Part shown: one piece after another, positions 22,024 to 30,916 of the stretch | Layout of the letters: the number at the start of each line of letters is the position of its first letter | How positions within the stretch are numbered: the stretch's first letter is position 1 | Assembly: GCA_905197485.1 (NCBI GenBank) | Contig: CAJJYZ010000016.1 | Coordinates: 1-48,151, forward strand | Origin: an uncultured Lachnospiraceae bacterium | GTDB taxonomy: Bacteria; Bacillota; Clostridia; Lachnospirales; Lachnospiraceae | Reading direction: 5' to 3' | Length of the DNA stretch: 48,151 bases | The notes under the pieces: generated by a model | What the model saw: only the letters and a program-made list of their open reading frames with translations | Told to the model about the DNA's origin: nothing | The model's database searches: none | Program-made: the position numbers and the translations under genes

Positions 22024-25000
22024 TTATGCCTCGAATCCAAGTTTCTTAGCGTAAGCTACGATCGCTTTTTCGAAACACTCGATTGGAGGATGAACTGTAC
22101 CTGCACCGATCTGTCCTTTTCCTGCTACTTTGTTCGCGATACCTGTATTGATTACCGGTGTGATACCTTTTTCAACTACTAATCTTGCATCGATACCTAA
22201 GCAGATTCCCTGGAAATTCCATGTCGGAACTGTAAAGTTCGGGTTTCTGTCAATGACGATTTCCATCATCTCATTACTTGTTCTAAGAGCATCTTCATAT
22301 CCGCCTGCTCCAACGAATCTTGTAACAGCCGGAGCTGCGATCATTGCCATACCACCGACACCAAATGTCTCTGTGATCGCACTGTCACCCATATCCGGGC
22401 ACGCATCTTCTGCATCATATCCTGTAAAGTAAAGTCCCTGTGGTGTGTTAACAGGTCCTGTGAACCACTCATCACCCATACCTGCGATACGGATACCGAA
22501 TTCATATCCGTTACGGCACATAGCTGTGACAATTGTTCCGTCTGTATCTTTTCTTGCTGCATCCATAACAGCTTTGCCTGTTGCCATCATGATGTTCAAG
22601 AAGAACTGATCTGTATCAGAAAGGAACTTAATTACGTCATAACGGTCTTTCTCGTCCATATCCATTGCTGTGATAATTGGCGCAACTTCTTTTAAGAATG
22701 CAAGGGAAGCTGCAATATTTCTCTGGTGGAACTCATCACCCATTGCAATTGCTTTTGCAACAAGCGGGTTAACTGCAAGTCCATTTTCCATAGAACGAAG
22801 TGCTTTACCAAGTGTTGGTCCTAACACGTCTCTCATCCAACGGAGTCTGTTTACAACTTCTTCATCATAAGCTCCGAAACGAAGTACTTTACCGATACCT
22901 TCATTCATTGTACAGTATGCTTTATTGCCATCTGTTGCATTTTCTACAACAAATACTGCCATATTCGGAGATGTGATACCTCCCATCGGTCCTACTGCAT
23001 TGCAGTGGTGACATGGAATGAATTTGATTTCTCCGTTTTCTAACATTCTTCTTGCTTCTTCTTCTGTGTCAGCCCATTCTTCGAACATAACAGCACCAAC
23101 ACATGATCCCTGCATTGGATCCGGCATGTTTTTGTAGTCTACCGGAGGACCAGCATGAAGGATTACTTTTCCATTGTTTTCAGCAAACTGTGGAATTACT
23201 TCTTTTGCACGAACGTTATCTCTTAAGATTGGCTGGCTTCCTACTACTTTTGCGATTACTTCTCGGTTCTTCTCATCGATTCCTTCGTAATTTCTTAAGA
23301 AGTTTAATGTTTTGATCAATTTTACGTTACCGCCTGCTGGTGGCATCCAATCATACTGAACAACTTCACAATCAAACTGTTCTACAACTTCTGCGAAACT
23401 CTTAAGACCGATGTTGATGATTCTTGGTTTCTCAGAAAGTAATTCACGAAGTTTATCAGAAGGAGCTGCTTTTTCACATGCAACAACCTGTTTTGCACGG
23501 ATTTCTTTTGCCGGCTCTTCAAAGTCTCTTCCGATTGCACGGATTGCCGTACGGCAGGCAAGCTTGTTATTTTCACAAACAATTACGCCAACTTCTTTTA
23601 ATTTATTTACTGCCTCGTCATATCCCTGGAAGTCTCTTCTTGTACCACATACTGTTGCGATAAAGAATACTTTTCTTCCTGCTTTTTCAGCTTTTTCTTT
23701 TAATTCCACGATTGTTGGAAGTAAAGAACCAGCCATATCTGCGTGTGAACCGTATCCAAGCATGATATCGAGAAGAACAACACCTGTTGTCTCATCATCT
23801 ACTGCTTCCTGCATACATTCAATACGTTTTGCAGGATCGATCATTGGATGTGGTTTTCCCTGTGTATAAGCATCATCTCCAAGGTCAACTACTACGTTGC
23901 CATCTAACTGAAGCATATATCCTTCAATATCCTCCGGCGGAACTTTACATCCCATTGCATCTTTGATGAGCATTGCTGCTTCATTCGCAAGTGTTCCTCC
24001 TGAGTAGTAAGCTTTGATCGTTTTTCCATCTTCTGCTTTGAAGAATGTGGAAGCATCTACATCTGCTACTGCTTCCGGAACTTCCTGTCCTCTTACAAGA
24101 CCTACGGCAAGACGAGCCGCTTCATCTAATGTGTAAGCGTGATAGAAGTTCTCCTCGTGGTATTCCGGTTTCTCACCTACAAATAATGTAACAACCGGTT
24201 TTCTGAAGTTAGAAAGTCTTGCAGAAATTCTGTCTCTGACTTCTTTTGCTGGTGGTTTAGAAACGATTACAAGCACTTTCACTGCATCGTCATCTTCCAT
24301 TGCATCGATCATATCCATCATTGTGATTCCACCGATGGCTGCATTTAAGTCACGTCCACCGATTCCGATGGCGTTTGTTACACCTTCGCCTAATCTGTCA
24401 ATGATCGTTGTAAGTTCCTGGATACCTGTTCCGGAAGCACCGATGATTCCGATAGAACCTGGTGTTACATTATTTGTAAATGCAACCGGAACTCCCTGAA
24501 TGATACCTGTACCACAGTCAGGTCCCATTACTGCAAGTCCTTTTTCATGAGCTTTTTCTTTTAATTTCTTCTCATCTTCGATGGTCACGTTATCACTGAA
24601 CATGAATACATTTAATCCTTCATCAAGAGCACGGTCAGCTTCTAACGCTGCGTATGCACCCGGGATAGAAATCACTGCAAGGTTTGCTTCCGGCATTTTC
24701 TGAAGAGCCTTATCCCATGATTTTACGCTTTCTGCACCTTTTTTGTCTCCGTTTGCTGCAGACTGTTTTTTGAAGAACTCTTCACACTCATCCATGATTG
24801 TGTTAAGAAGAGCATCATCATCGATATCAGCAACAACAACCATATCGTTTGCTGTTGCAGCCATTAATTCTTCTGTATCTAAGCCGCTCTGTTTAAAAAT
24901 ATCCTTGTTCGCAGGTGTTGCCATCATAATGGATACTTTCTTCACACCTTCGATCGCTGAAATATGATTTGTAAGAAGCATTAATACAACCGAATCGTGG

Positions 25001-25032
25001 TAACTTCCTTTTTTAACAACTGTTTTTAACAT
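22024..25032 (-). CDS. FdrA-YlbE fusion: oxamate carbamoyltransferase subunits
   Basis: A 1002-residue chain equal to E. coli FdrA (AllF) joined to YlbE (AllG, DUF1116). The FdrA part (about 1-585) has succinyl-CoA-synthetase-like features: GASGTGIQE, a GIGGRDL loop and a second flavodoxin-like half. The YlbE part (about 590-1002) has LHAGPP, the cysteine/histidine stretch FIPCHHCNAVGPMGGITS, GDEFHQRNIA, DMGDSAITETFG and GQIGAGTV. With AllH these subunits split oxalurate plus phosphate into oxamate and carbamoyl phosphate (E. coli knowledge). No frameshift or internal start is needed. The genes are separate in E. coli. Ribosome site AAGGAGAGG. Confidence 0.9.
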   Translation of the reverse strand: MLKTVVKKGSYHDSVVLMLLTNHISAIEGVKKVSIMMATPANKDIFKQSGLDTEELMAATANDMVVVADIDDDALLNTIMDECEEFFKKQSAANGDKKGAESVKSWDKALQKMPEANLAVISIPGAYAALEADRALDEGLNVFMFSDNVTIEDEKKLKEKAHEKGLAVMGPDCGTGIIQGVPVAFTNNVTPGSIGIIGASGTGIQELTTIIDRLGEGVTNAIGIGGRDLNAAIGGITMMDMIDAMEDDDAVKVLVIVSKPPAKEVRDRISARLSNFRKPVVTLFVGEKPEYHEENFYHAYTLDEAARLAVGLVRGQEVPEAVADVDASTFFKAEDGKTIKAYYSGGTLANEAAMLIKDAMGCKVPPEDIEGYMLQLDGNVVVDLGDDAYTQGKPHPMIDPAKRIECMQEAVDDETTGVVLLDIMLGYGSHADMAGSLLPTIVELKEKAEKAGRKVFFIATVCGTRRDFQGYDEAVNKLKEVGVIVCENNKLACRTAIRAIGRDFEEPAKEIRAKQVVACEKAAPSDKLRELLSEKPRIINIGLKSFAEVVEQFDCEVVQYDWMPPAGGNVKLIKTLNFLRNYEGIDEKNREVIAKVVGSQPILRDNVRAKEVIPQFAENNGKVILHAGPPVDYKNMPDPMQGSCVGAVMFEEWADTEEEARRMLENGEIKFIPCHHCNAVGPMGGITSPNMAVFVVENATDGNKAYCTMNEGIGKVLRFGAYDEEVVNRLRWMRDVLGPTLGKALRSMENGLAVNPLVAKAIAMGDEFHQRNIAASLAFLKEVAPIITAMDMDEKDRYDVIKFLSDTDQFFLNIMMATGKAVMDAARKDTDGTIVTAMCRNGYEFGIRIAGMGDEWFTGPVNTPQGLYFTGYDAEDACPDMGDSAITETFGVGGMAMIAAPAVTRFVGAGGYEDALRTSNEMMEIVIDRNPNFTVPTWNFQGICLGIDARLVVEKGITPVINTGIANKVAGKGQIGAGTVHPPIECFEKAIVAYAKKLGFEA

Positions 25033-25044
25033 ATCTTCCTCTCC

Positions 25045-26097
25045 TTAATCGGCAAATCTGTTTTTATGATCATATCTATTGTAGTGTAAATCGTCGCTCT
25101 TTAAATATTCAACAATTTCATCTACCACTTCAATTCCGCCTTCTGCATAAGCTTTGTCTCTTCTCATAACAGCTCTTTCACCCGGGTAATAAACTTTACC
25201 AAATCCCGGAGCTGCTTTCATCTCTCCAAGCTCATCGCATGACTGAGACATGTTCTTCATGAACTGTTCTGCACCGCAGAATTTCTCCGGATCCATAACG
25301 ATGATCATCTGTCCAAGTTCACGTCCTTTGGAACAATCATGGTACATAGAACTTACGTGTTTACCAAATGGTACTCCGAGAAGAATTCCGGAGAACACGT
25401 CTACCATCATCATAAGTCCATATCCTTTTGCACCGGCAATCGGTACAAGCGCATTTACTTTGTGAGGATCTGTCACAGGCATTCCTTCTTTATCTACTGC
25501 CCAATCGGCCGGAATTTCTGCTCCCTGAGATCTCTTATCAAGAATCTTGCCCCAAGCTTGTACTGTTGTAGCCATATCAAATACAACAGTTCTGTCATCT
25601 GCTGTCGGCGCAGCAAAGGAAATCGGATTTGTTCCATAATATGGTTCTGTTCCTCCATATGGCACTGCCATCGGGTCTGACTGACAGAATGTGATTGCAA
25701 GGAGTCCCTGCTTTGCACACATTTCTGTATAATATCCGATAGATCCTGTATGAGATACATTCGCCATACCTACAACTGCAACACCATTCTCTTTTGCAAT
25801 CTCAATTGCCTTCTCTGTCGCTTTTGTAGCCACATAGTAACCGATTCCATTGTCTCCGTCCATAATACCGGAACAAGGGCCTGTCTGTCTCCATGTGATG
25901 TTTGGATTGTGTGTAATTCCTCCCTTGGCAATTCTTTCTGTATAGTATTCTACACGAACTGCCCCATGGGAAGCGTATCCTCTTTCATGTGCCCATGTAA
26001 GGATTTCAGCAGTCTGCTCTGCATGCTCTTCACATAAGCCCCCCTGCATCATTTTATGTTTCATCAAGTCTTTTAACTCTTGACGTGCCAGTTTCAT
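25045..26097 (-). CDS. allD: Ureidoglycolate dehydrogenase (NAD)
   Basis: A 350-residue LDH2/MDH2-family oxidoreductase that converts ureidoglycolate to oxalurate. It is very similar along its length to E. coli AllD (349 residues). Shared segments include SHGAVRVEYY near 46, VSHTGSIGYY, CQSDPMAVPYGG near 150, FDMATTVQAWGK, GAKGYGLMMMVD and GFGKVYYPGE. The frame continues 30 codons upstream into allE, but the ATG at 26097 with an AAGGAAGG site gives the family-standard N-terminus MKLAR. 12 nt upstream of the transcarbamylase gene. Confidence 0.95.
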   Translation of the reverse strand: MKLARQELKDLMKHKMMQGGLCEEHAEQTAEILTWAHERGYASHGAVRVEYYTERIAKGGITHNPNITWRQTGPCSGIMDGDNGIGYYVATKATEKAIEIAKENGVAVVGMANVSHTGSIGYYTEMCAKQGLLAITFCQSDPMAVPYGGTEPYYGTNPISFAAPTADDRTVVFDMATTVQAWGKILDKRSQGAEIPADWAVDKEGMPVTDPHKVNALVPIAGAKGYGLMMMVDVFSGILLGVPFGKHVSSMYHDCSKGRELGQMIIVMDPEKFCGAEQFMKNMSQSCDELGEMKAAPGFGKVYYPGERAVMRRDKAYAEGGIEVVDEIVEYLKSDDLHYNRYDHKNRFAD

Positions 26098-26128
26098 AAC
26101 TTTAATACCTTCCTTTTTCTTATATTTC

Positions 26129-26920
26129 TTATAGCTGAACTTCTCTGTTACAGTCCTTTGAGTAGAGGTATGCAAGATCTTCTCCACGTCCTACACCGTA
26201 GCAAGCCTGTGGGCAATATGCATCTAAGAACATGTAATCACCTTTTTTCACCGGTACCCATTCGTCATCTACACGGTACATTCCTTTTCCTGATAAGAAA
26301 TACATTCCGTGTTCCTGAATGTGTGTTTCAATATATCCATGAGAAGCACCTAATTTGAATTTTAAAATGTGGAAGTTCATATCGAATCCGAAATCTCCTG
26401 CTGCCGGAAGTAAATCTTTTACATGGCAATTGTCCATTCCTTCATACTCAATCCATTCCATATCATTTGTATTCGCAACTACTGTATGTGCAGCGTAGCC
26501 TTCAATCGCATCATATCTACGTCTGTAAACGAATAATTTTGCTTCCTCACCGCTTACATTCTCAAAGCAGATGTCATTTCCTGCAGGTGAGAACATATAT
26601 CCACCTTCTGTAAGTTCAGCTTCCTGATCTGCATTCTTCACAGTTACTTTTCCGGAAAGTACATATAATAATGTCTCGATACCTTCTCCACCGATTCCTC
26701 TTAAGTTCTTTCCACCTTCATGTACTGTTACAAGATAATCAGCAAAAGTAGCTCCCATAGCTGGTGAAGCAAGAATTGTAACATCACAGTTTTCATATCC
26801 AGGGATTGCGTTCTTTACAAGTCCGTCCGGCTCAAGAAGTACCCAGTTGTCTTTCTTAATTACGGAACGTGTCTCCAATAAATCCTCTCTGTATCCTGTT
26901 TGATTGTTTAAATAACTCAT
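26129..26920 (-). CDS. allE: (S)-ureidoglycine aminohydrolase
   Basis: A 263-residue bicupin that releases ammonia from ureidoglycine to give (S)-ureidoglycolate. Length matches E. coli AllE (261). The C-terminal cupin shows the Mn-binding pattern (SHGYIETHIQEHGMYFL near 190-205) and GDYMFLDAYCPQACY, where substrate-contact residues lie. First gene of the operon, with a promoter about 70 nt upstream and an AGAGAGGA ribosome site. The product is unstable, so the next enzyme AllD is encoded 31 nt downstream. Confidence 0.95.
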   Translation of the reverse strand: MSYLNNQTGYREDLLETRSVIKKDNWVLLEPDGLVKNAIPGYENCDVTILASPAMGATFADYLVTVHEGGKNLRGIGGEGIETLLYVLSGKVTVKNADQEAELTEGGYMFSPAGNDICFENVSGEEAKLFVYRRRYDAIEGYAAHTVVANTNDMEWIEYEGMDNCHVKDLLPAAGDFGFDMNFHILKFKLGASHGYIETHIQEHGMYFLSGKGMYRVDDEWVPVKKGDYMFLDAYCPQACYGVGRGEDLAYLYSKDCNREVQL

Positions 26921-26991
26921 AATTTCGTCCTCTCTTTCTTTAATTATTTTGTTAAATTTTTATCTTGTGGTCAACCAGATTTTATATCCTT

Positions 26992-27020
26992 ATTATCTCT
27001 CTCACTGTTACATTTTTCAA
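26992..27020 (-). promoter_or_regulatory. Promoter of the allE operon
   Basis: Minus-strand -35 TTGAAA (27015-27020) and -10 GATAAT (26992-26997) with a 17-bp spacer, leaving a roughly 65-nt 5' leader. Two candidate operators lie at and upstream of the -35. Confidence 0.6.
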
Positions 27021-27067
27021 TAGACATTTTCAACAAATTCACAGAATTAATTTTGTCTATTCTGTGA
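27019..27067. promoter_or_regulatory. Candidate operators upstream of allE
   Basis: Two interleaved inverted repeats. One has arms TCACAGAAT (27039-27047) and ATTCTGTGA (27059-27067), 11 bp apart. The other has arms AATAGACA (27019-27026, touching the -35) and TGTCTATT (27054-27061). A related TGTCTAT is near the second carbamoylase promoter (39208-39214). Which regulator binds (PucR-type, XRE-GntR-FCD or another) cannot be told. Confidence 0.45.
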
Positions 27068-27114
27068 TTTTTGCTTTTTCCCACAAAACGTCTTCCTTTT
27101 TCATCTCTTCGTGA

Positions 27115-27175
27115 TATAATACTTATAGTTAAAATTTTTCGTTATTTTTCAACCACATTTTAGTTTTGTGGGATT
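27115..27175 (+). promoter_or_regulatory. Possible promoter and leader hairpin of the hydrolase gene
   Basis: A TATAAT at 27115-27120 is a -10 candidate, but no good -35 is seen at normal distance. The leader has a 5-bp hairpin CCACA...TGTGG (around 27153-27171) followed by GATTTTTT. This looks like a weak intrinsic terminator in front of the gene and hints at attenuation. Confidence 0.3.
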
Positions 27176-27199
27176 TTTTAAAACATACAGGAGGTTCAC

Positions 27200-28054
27200 A
27201 TGTTACAGACAAAAGAAATCGACTTACATCCAGACGGATATTCCAAAAAAGCAATCGTTTATTCCGATTCTGATATCGCACAAAAAGCAGCGATTCTATA
27301 CTTCCATGGCGGCGGTCTTCTCTACGGAGATAAATCCGATTTGCCGGACTACCATATCGAGCGGATGACACAGGCAGGATATGCCATCATTGCCTTCGAT
27401 TACCCGCTGGCTCCCGCAGCAAAGCTCCCTGCTATCATGGAAGACGTCTGTCTGTCCATCAACCATTATCTCGAACATGCCAAGCAATATACCGAAACTT
27501 TGCTCCCGTATTTTCTGTGGGGTCGTTCCGCCGGCGCTTATCTCTGCCTTATCGCGGCGGCTCATGGCAATCTGAATATCAAGCCGAAGGGAATCTTATC
27601 GTATTACGGATATGGCTTTCTCTGCGACAACTGGTTCCATATCCCGAGCAGATTTTACTGTTCCCTCCCGACCGTAAGCGAAGCCTGCCTTTCCACTATT
27701 CCAGAAAGCATTCATACGACCGGAGACCTGGAAACACATTACAGCGTGTATGTCTACGCAAGACAAAAAGGCTGCTGGAAAGACCTCATCTACGAGGGAC
27801 GTGACAAGTTCTTCTTCCTGGACTACTCACTCCGCACATGCGATAAGCTTCCTTGCCCGCTTTTCTGCGCCCACAGCATGGGAGATACGGACGTTCCTTA
27901 CGAGGAATTCCTGGCATTGTCTTCGAAATATTATGCCCAACGTTATATCGCCTCATGCAACGAACATGACTTCGACCGGAATACCGAGATTCCTGCGACA
28001 ATCTCCCTATTGGATTCATCAATTGAATTTCTTGATAAAATCATGGAAGCATAA
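27200..28054 (+). CDS. Alpha/beta hydrolase (HSL/esterase-like)
   Basis: A 284-residue alpha/beta-hydrolase-3-type enzyme with oxyanion-hole HGGG near residue 36, nucleophile elbow GRSAGAY near 108, and Asp/His candidates in MGDTDVPYEEF and NEHDFDR near the end. No signal peptide. The fold includes carboxylesterases and amidases such as kynurenine formamidase-like proteins; the substrate is not readable. It is one of two plus-strand genes in the purine cluster, divergent from allE and sharing its regulatory region. It may act on a pathway amide or ester, or be unrelated. GGAGGT precedes the ATG. Confidence 0.8.
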   Translation: MLQTKEIDLHPDGYSKKAIVYSDSDIAQKAAILYFHGGGLLYGDKSDLPDYHIERMTQAGYAIIAFDYPLAPAAKLPAIMEDVCLSINHYLEHAKQYTETLLPYFLWGRSAGAYLCLIAAAHGNLNIKPKGILSYYGYGFLCDNWFHIPSRFYCSLPTVSEACLSTIPESIHTTGDLETHYSVYVYARQKGCWKDLIYEGRDKFFFLDYSLRTCDKLPCPLFCAHSMGDTDVPYEEFLALSSKYYAQRYIASCNEHDFDRNTEIPATISLLDSSIEFLDKIMEA

Positions 28055-28070
28055 AATATCCACCTATTCA

Positions 28071-28120
28071 AAAAGCATTTTTACAGCCGTTCTCATACCA
28101 AACGTTGTAAAAATGCTTTT
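28071..28120. terminator. Bidirectional terminator between hydrolase and permease genes
   Basis: 15-bp stem (28071-28085 with 28106-28120) with A-runs on one side and T-runs on the other. It serves the converging plus-strand hydrolase gene and the minus-strand permease gene. Confidence 0.8.
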
Positions 28121-28135
28121 CCATTTCACGTTTTA

Positions 28136-29497
28136 TTATTTCTCAAAAATCGTTCCTTTACAGAATGATTTTGAGGATGGCATTGCTTTCATCAACAAGT
28201 AGTATGTAACACCTGTCGGAATCAAGCTGATATACCATGATAATTCCATAATGAATAAAGAACACACAGAACCAACTAAAATCGCAATAATTGCCGCCCA
28301 GTTAATTCCTTTAAACGGACCTTTCTTATCGTACATATCGTTGACATCCAGTTTCTTCTTACGCAAGATGAAGAAGTCTACAGCCATGACCGCAAAAATT
28401 GGTCCTAAGAATGCAGAATAGAACTGCGTGAACAGATTGAGTCCCGCTGCCGAATCTGCCGTCACCAATTTCCAAGGCATGACGCATGCAGATAAAACAC
28501 CTACCAAAATTGTGGCGTGTGTCCATTTCATCTTGAAGGATTCCATAAGTACATATGCCGGTGGCACGATATTGTTCAACACGTTTGTTGTAACCTGTGC
28601 AAACGCGATAAACAGCAATGTTACAACTGTCAGGAATTTGCTTCCCATTGTTGTAGAGAATACTTCTACCGGGTCGCTGTTTCCTGTCGCCGCTGTCACG
28701 AGAAGACCAATCAATCCCATAAACAATGTAACAGGAAGGATAGAAACTGTGTAAATGCTTGTCGCTTTTACCGGTTTAATGTCCGGTGTCGCATTACGCG
28801 AATAATCGGATGCATTGATAATCATTGTAGAGTAAATACCAAGGAATGATGTTGTTGCTGCCCAGAACGGCATTCCCCATGTTCCCTTGATTCCCGAGAA
28901 TACATCTCCAATCTCTGTCGAGAACTGTGTATTTACTACATATAACATATAAATCAAGATTCCGATGATAAAAATACAGGAAATGTTCTCCATCCATTTG
29001 ATTCCTTCAAAACCTTTGATTGCAAGCGCCACCTGAAGAATTGTAAATAACGCATATACAACCGGAAGGTTATCGAATCCAAACAGAATCTTACAACAAC
29101 TGTTGATGGCTCCTGCACCTACCCAGCTCTGGAAACCGAACCATACAATCGCAGGCAGTCCACGAAGAATACCAGGAATCTTCACACCTGTAGTACCGAA
29201 ACTGCTTCGAAGCTGCACTGTAAACGGAATCCCGTAAATGTGTCCCGCCTCACCGATAACCGCAAGAGCTACCGCAATGACGAGACATCCGATACACATA
29301 GCAAGAATGGCCTGTGGTACTGTAAGCACACCGATGAGTCCTGCTCCCATCGAGAACGTACCAACCGATACACATCCCCCCATGAAGCTTGCCGCATAGG
29401 AAAGCGGCCCCATAATACGTTTCTTTGTCGGCTGTAAATCCGGGTCAACATTTTTGGCCAGTTCCGGATTCAAATTTTTATTATCTATGATACCCAA
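28136..29497 (-). CDS. NCS1-family allantoin/hydantoin permease (copy 1)
   Basis: A 453-residue, roughly 12-helix NCS1 symporter. Family features are IMGPLSYAASFMGGCVSVGT near helix 1, LRGLPAIVWFGFQSWVGAGA, INASDYSRNA in the helix 6-7 region, and NVLNNIVPPAYVL. NCS1 members import allantoin, hydantoins, uracil or purine bases. Its position 27 nt after an allantoinase gene favours allantoin. The start is TTG, with AAGGAG 9 nt upstream. It is last in the four-gene allB/permease operon. Confidence 0.88.
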   Translation of the reverse strand: MGIIDNKNLNPELAKNVDPDLQPTKKRIMGPLSYAASFMGGCVSVGTFSMGAGLIGVLTVPQAILAMCIGCLVIAVALAVIGEAGHIYGIPFTVQLRSSFGTTGVKIPGILRGLPAIVWFGFQSWVGAGAINSCCKILFGFDNLPVVYALFTILQVALAIKGFEGIKWMENISCIFIIGILIYMLYVVNTQFSTEIGDVFSGIKGTWGMPFWAATTSFLGIYSTMIINASDYSRNATPDIKPVKATSIYTVSILPVTLFMGLIGLLVTAATGNSDPVEVFSTTMGSKFLTVVTLLFIAFAQVTTNVLNNIVPPAYVLMESFKMKWTHATILVGVLSACVMPWKLVTADSAAGLNLFTQFYSAFLGPIFAVMAVDFFILRKKKLDVNDMYDKKGPFKGINWAAIIAILVGSVCSLFIMELSWYISLIPTGVTYYLLMKAMPSSKSFCKGTIFEK

Positions 29498-29524
29498 ATC
29501 TCTCTTCTCCTTTCGAACGGATGA

Positions 29525-30898
29525 TTATTTCAGCTTTTTCACCAATTCTCCGCATCCTTTTTCTCCGACGATTTTTCCGTCTTCCGCAACGACGTTTCCA
29601 CGAACCATCGTAAGAACCGGAAGTCCTGTTCCTTTCAATCCTACGAACGCGGAAATCTTATTCACATACAAAAGGGAATCGCTCGTAATCTCCCACTCTT
29701 TTTTCGGGTCTACAATCAATAAGTCCGCATCAAATCCCGGTTTGATGTCACCTTTCTTGCCATAGATACCGAATGCTTTTGCCGGCTTTACAGACATCGC
29801 GTTTGCAAGTACTGTCGGGCATACGCCACGTTTTACAACACCTTCGCTGAACGCCGCCTGGAAACCGCTCTGAATACCGGAACATCCGCCCCATACGTCG
29901 AATACAGTTTCAATTTTCTTTCCTAAAATCTCATTGTATTTCTCATCGTAAGAGCATGGAGAATGGTCGGATGCGATACCGCTGAATACGCCTGCTTTTA
30001 CATATTCCCACATCTCTTCCACACACTCCTTCGGTTGAAGAACCGGAGCGCATTTATAAAGAGGTCCCTTTTCAATGACATCATCTGCCGAGAATGTAAG
30101 GTAATGTGTACATGTCTCTGCTGTGATATCATATCCTTCATCCTGTGCGGCTTTGATTTTCTTCGCAACTGCCGGATGGGAAACATGACAGATATGTGCC
30201 TTGCATCCTGTCGCCTTTGCAATCTCAATAATTGCATCCGTCGCAACAATCTCTGCCACAACCGGACGGGATTCCAAGAATGCCTTCCAGTCGTTCCGTC
30301 CGGCTTCTTTCATTCTCTTTTCCTGATTCTTAATAATCGCATAATCTTCGCAGTGGAATCCGGCGCGTCCGTCAAACTGTTTGATGATGTCCATCGCTTC
30401 CAATGCCTGTCCATAATTCAAAGACTCATAGTCTGGAGAAACCGGTCCGATGAAAGATTTAAAGGAGACACATCCCTTTTCATCTAAGTCTTTCAAGTCG
30501 TCGAAGTTATAGCTTGTAAGTCCTCCCCAGAAGCAATAATCTACATACGCATTCGGGGAAACTTTATTCTCTTTGAAGTCAAATGCATCTGCATTTGTGA
30601 GGCATGGGTCATTCTGAAGAGGCATATCGATGACTGTCGTATATCCTCCAAGGGCTGCCGCTGCAGTTCCATGCTCATAATCTTCACGCCATTCAAATCC
30701 AGGGTCGTTTAAATGCGCATGCGTATCGATTGCGCCAGGGAACACATAGTTCCCTTTCGCATCAATCACTTTATTTGCTTCCAATTCCACTCCGGCTTCC
30801 AAAACAGCTGCAATTTTTCCGTCTTTGATTGCAATGCTGCCTTCTGAAATCGAATCTGCTGTTACAATTTTTCCATTTTTAATTAATACATCAAACAT
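29525..30898 (-). CDS. allB: Allantoinase / cyclic amidohydrolase (copy 1)
   Basis: A 457-residue amidohydrolase-superfamily enzyme. Binuclear metal ligands are visible in DTHAHLNDPG near residue 58, the bridging (carbamylated) lysine in SFKSFIG near 147, GFHCED, HICHVSHP and ASDHSPC. It resembles E. coli AllB (453 residues) more than dihydropyrimidinases, and has the YVFPGAIDTHAH opening. Expected reaction: allantoin to allantoate. It is sandwiched between the two NCS1 permeases; the second paralogue lies at 32305. Which of the two is the true allantoinase is not decided by sequence reading. Confidence 0.85.
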   Translation of the reverse strand: MFDVLIKNGKIVTADSISEGSIAIKDGKIAAVLEAGVELEANKVIDAKGNYVFPGAIDTHAHLNDPGFEWREDYEHGTAAAALGGYTTVIDMPLQNDPCLTNADAFDFKENKVSPNAYVDYCFWGGLTSYNFDDLKDLDEKGCVSFKSFIGPVSPDYESLNYGQALEAMDIIKQFDGRAGFHCEDYAIIKNQEKRMKEAGRNDWKAFLESRPVVAEIVATDAIIEIAKATGCKAHICHVSHPAVAKKIKAAQDEGYDITAETCTHYLTFSADDVIEKGPLYKCAPVLQPKECVEEMWEYVKAGVFSGIASDHSPCSYDEKYNEILGKKIETVFDVWGGCSGIQSGFQAAFSEGVVKRGVCPTVLANAMSVKPAKAFGIYGKKGDIKPGFDADLLIVDPKKEWEITSDSLLYVNKISAFVGLKGTGLPVLTMVRGNVVAEDGKIVGEKGCGELVKKLK

Positions 30899-30916
30899 AA
30901 GGAATCTCCTTCCATT

